Part shown: positions 62,102 to 64,000 of the stretch, one piece after another
How positions within the stretch are numbered: the stretch's first letter is position 1
How the letters are laid out: the number at the start of each line of letters is the position of its first letter
Assembly: GCF_001807265.1 (NCBI RefSeq)
Contig: NZ_KV788371.1
Location: 111,691 to 175,690 of the forward strand
Direction of reading: 5' to 3'
Length of the DNA: 64,000 nucleotides
Origin: Corynebacterium sp. HMSC05H05
GTDB taxonomy: Bacteria > Actinomycetota > Actinomycetes > Mycobacteriales > Mycobacteriaceae
The notes under the pieces: model-generated
What the model was told of the DNA's origin: nothing
Seen by the model: only the letters and a program-made list of their open reading frames with translations
The model's database searches: none
Translations under genes and position numbers: made by a program

Positions 62102-62911
62102 TCAAGGCTCAGGCTGGCACTGCGGGCACCACCAAATAACCCGCTCCAGGTCGCCCTCTCCGCCGAGGAAGCCCTTGGTAATCAGCGTGCCGCACCGCCT
62201 GCACGGCTTGTTGTTGCGGCCGAACACGTAGCTCGTCTCCCCCGCCCGCTTGATCCCCGTGGTCACGCGGACGGGGGCGTCTTTATTCGCCCACATCAGT
62301 CTGCGCGCGAGGCGCACATGCTTCTCGACGTCCACGTCTCGCACCAATTCCGCTGGATGAGTACCAGCCAGGAAGTTGATTTCCGCGCGGTACTCGTTGC
62401 CGATGCCGGCGAGCTTGCGCTGGTCCAGCAGGGCGCGGCCGATCTCGCGGTCGGGCTCGGCTTCGATGCGTCTGACTGCCTCGTCGATGTCGAAGTCCGG
62501 GTCCAGCAGGTCCGGGCCGAGGTACCCCATCTCCTGGTGGTATTCCCTAGCTGGGAAGACGCGGACCAGCCCGAGCCAAAAACCGACGAGTTCGATGTCG
62601 GCCTTTGGTTCGTCGTGAAGCGAAAGCACCACGCGGGCGGCGTGAGCGGGCTTTTTCCACCTGGTGCCGGCGCGGTGCATGGCCCACGTGCCCTCCATTT
62701 TCAGGTGGGTGTGCAGGATTTGCGGCTGGTAGCCGTCTTTGGCGAACTGCATGAACAGGTGCTTGCCGTGCGGCCAGACGCGCTCGCAGGTCATGCCCGT
62801 GAAATCGACGGTGGCGTAGCGCGGGACGCGAATGCTGGTGGCTGTCACTTCGCGGTTTTGCATCCACTGCAGGCGCTTTGACAGCTGATAGACGGAATCA
62901 CCTTCGGGCAT
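62102..62911 (-). CDS. nei: Fpg/Nei-family DNA glycosylase (endonuclease VIII-like)
   Basis: A 269-residue bifunctional glycosylase/AP lyase that removes oxidised pyrimidines. The mature N-terminus PEGDSVYQL gives the catalytic Pro2 and Glu3. The H2TH region is LAGIGNEYRAEINFLAG, and the C-terminal zinc finger is CRRCG...CPQCQ. The start (ATG 62909-62911) is 1 nt from an ATG of the divergent small gene. Length and PEGD start favour the actinobacterial Nei branch over MutM. Confidence 0.93.
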   Translation of the reverse strand: MPEGDSVYQLSKRLQWMQNREVTATSIRVPRYATVDFTGMTCERVWPHGKHLFMQFAKDGYQPQILHTHLKMEGTWAMHRAGTRWKKPAHAARVVLSLHDEPKADIELVGFWLGLVRVFPAREYHQEMGYLGPDLLDPDFDIDEAVRRIEAEPDREIGRALLDQRKLAGIGNEYRAEINFLAGTHPAELVRDVDVEKHVRLARRLMWANKDAPVRVTTGIKRAGETSYVFGRNNKPCRRCGTLITKGFLGGEGDLERVIWWCPQCQPEP

Positions 62912-62921
62912 AATGCCGTCT

Positions 62922-63158
62922 ATGTTCCAATTTCTGCGCAAGATCTTCAACGCTGTCAACACTGGCCCGACGCCGGAAGAGTCGCTGGTGGGGTTCTTCC
63001 CTGACATGGACGCCGCAGTGGAGTGGGCGCGCGGGGTGCTCGCAGAGACCGGCACGGACCCCAAGGAGCAGTTTGTGCGCGCGGTGAAAGACGTGCGCGA
63101 GGCCAATCCTCGGCTTGGTCTTGCGGCGGCGAATCACCTGGTGAAGCAGATAGTTTAG
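62922..63158 (+). CDS. Small conserved hypothetical protein
   Basis: A 78-residue protein (MFQFLRKIFNAVNTGPTPEE...) with amphipathic helices and a basic N-terminus. An in-frame ATG at 62913 lies 1 nt from the divergent nei start, so the 62922 ATG is preferred. No family recognised. Confidence 0.55.
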   Translation: MFQFLRKIFNAVNTGPTPEESLVGFFPDMDAAVEWARGVLAETGTDPKEQFVRAVKDVREANPRLGLAAANHLVKQIV

Positions 63159-63247
63159 AACTCGTGTTCTAATTTTAGATTGGCGTGTCGGAGGCGCTGT
63201 TACATTGACACCCAACACCCGCGAAATGTTGCGGAAAGGAGGGTGTC

Positions 63248-64000
63248 ATGAACGGAATCGCCGAGCTCGTGGACCAGGTCGCCGACGGCCTGTCGCAGCT
63301 GCGCCAGCTTTTCGACGATCCTTCGGCCCTCCCCCTCGCCACCATCACCCGCGACATCGCGCGCCTCGAACGCGCGATGGACAAGAAGGCCTACGTGGAC
63401 GCCGCCTTCGCGCAGGCGTGCGTGCTGGCGGACGCCGGAAAGCTGGTCGGCGCGAACCACCCGGACGCGTACCTGACCGAAAAGCTCGGCATCTCGCGCG
63501 GCGAGGCGTACAACCGCATCGCGCGGGCGAAGGCGCTTTTCGACGCTCCGCCCCCGCCGCCGGAGCCTGAAGACTTCTTCTTCGAAGAGGACGGAACTGA
63601 AGAGGACCGCTCGGCTGCCGAGGAGGCCGCGCGCAAGGCCGCCGAGGAGGAAGCGGAGCGCCGCCGCAAGGACCAGGAGGAGGCGCGCAAGCGTGCCGAC
63701 GAGGTCCCGGCCGCCAAGCAGGACATCATCCGCCGCGAGCTGGACAAGCTACTCAAGGCGGCCGAGGGCGAGCGGATGCGCATCTACGCTCGCGCGATGG
63801 AGCAGGCCAAGTACCGCGACGAGAAGGACCTGCGGCTGTTTGTGAAGCGCCTGGTCGCCGAGGCGAACAAGCCCTTCGTGAAGGCAAACCCGAACGCGGG
63901 TTTTGAAAAGCGCGACGCCTCGCTGGGCAGGGAGAACACCGACGGCACCTTCGACGTGACGCTGTCGATGACCCGCGCAGATTACGCGCTCTACAAGGCA
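63248..64000 (+). CDS. DUF222/HNH endonuclease family protein, 5' part only
   Basis: The ATG at 63248, preceded by AAAGGAGGG, opens a frame that reaches the window edge (251 codons). The N-terminus MNGIAELVDQVADGLSQLRQ, the block KLGISRGEAYNRIARAKALF and an Ala/Glu/Arg-rich coiled coil (about residues 110-165) are typical of corynebacterial DUF222 proteins, whose HNH nuclease domain would lie past the edge. It resembles in kind the truncated gene at the left edge. Confidence 0.78.
   Translation, partial: MNGIAELVDQVADGLSQLRQLFDDPSALPLATITRDIARLERAMDKKAYVDAAFAQACVLADAGKLVGANHPDAYLTEKLGISRGEAYNRIARAKALFDAPPPPPEPEDFFFEEDGTEEDRSAAEEAARKAAEEEAERRRKDQEEARKRADEVPAAKQDIIRRELDKLLKAAEGERMRIYARAMEQAKYRDEKDLRLFVKRLVAEANKPFVKANPNAGFEKRDASLGRENTDGTFDVTLSMTRADYALYKA

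Overview
The window is a 64 kb chromosomal segment of a high-GC Corynebacterium. Three things support this: gene order matching C. glutamicum blocks (amtR beside rpmB-rpmG-rpsN-rpsR; betP beside metG and pmt; tatD-rpf2-ksgA-ispE; galU-glp-rimJ-glpR; pcrA-chorismate mutase-pgi), actinobacterial families (Rpf, MhuD, GlpR/SepX, Pmt, MprAB-PepD), and several leaderless-looking starts. The species was not determined. Both window edges cut DUF222/HNH-endonuclease-type genes.

Layout. 0.9-5.2 kb: DUF1445 protein, NRAMP transporter, ABM-domain protein, ABC-F ATPase. 5.2-9.1 kb: ispE, rsmA, rpf2 and tatD, all leftward. 9.1-10.4 kb: DUF3806 protein and an HSL-type hydrolase. 10.6-19.5 kb: metG, betP, rsmI, the protein O-mannosyltransferase pmt, a zinc-finger anti-sigma-like membrane protein with DoxX, a Tag-like glycosylase and a cation-efflux protein.

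19.6-27.3 kb is an integrated element of about 7.7 kb at the 3' end of tRNA-Ala(CGC). It carries a tyrosine integrase, an excisionase-like HTH protein, a prim-pol primase, a P-loop Rep-like protein, an iteron array that looks like a replication origin, an AhpD-like cargo gene and two small cysteine-containing proteins. No capsid, terminase or conjugation gene is visible. The layout is that of a phage satellite (PICI-like island) or another plasmid-like integrative element.

27.5-34.3 kb: glpR, rimJ, glp and galU leftward; then rightward 5-formyl-THF cyclo-ligase, a SAF-domain protein and mscL; then moaB2. 34.4-37.9 kb: htrA/pepD, mprB and mprA, an envelope-stress module in the same order as the mycobacterial mprA-mprB-pepD-moaB2-mscL locus. 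mprB has a late frameshift. 38-43.3 kb: cysteine-free L32 and L31B, a CPBP protease divergent from a NarL-type two-component system plus permease, and cysteine-poor L28, L33, S14 and S18. 43.5-54.5 kb: amtR, two penicillin-recognising-fold proteins around a membrane protein, purH-purN, a DUF6350 protein, two M23 peptidases, pcrA and chorismate mutase.

54.87-57.86 kb is a second, decayed element flanked by a perfect 30-bp direct repeat that covers the 5' end of the heme oxygenase gene mhuD. Its integrase, ImmA, one HTH gene and a small membrane protein are broken. An overlapping HTH-DUF3800 gene pair is intact and is the best candidate here for an undescribed defence or toxin-antitoxin cargo. 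A foldable three-arm sequence follows it. 57.9-64 kb: pgi, a glutamate-cysteine ligase homologue, DedA, two small hypotheticals, a Nei/Fpg glycosylase and the partial DUF222 gene.

Working themes: envelope growth and hydrolysis (rpf2, two M23 peptidases, pmt, glp/glpR), envelope and osmotic stress (mprAB-htrA, betP, mscL), nitrogen control (amtR), and two mobile-element insertions of different age.
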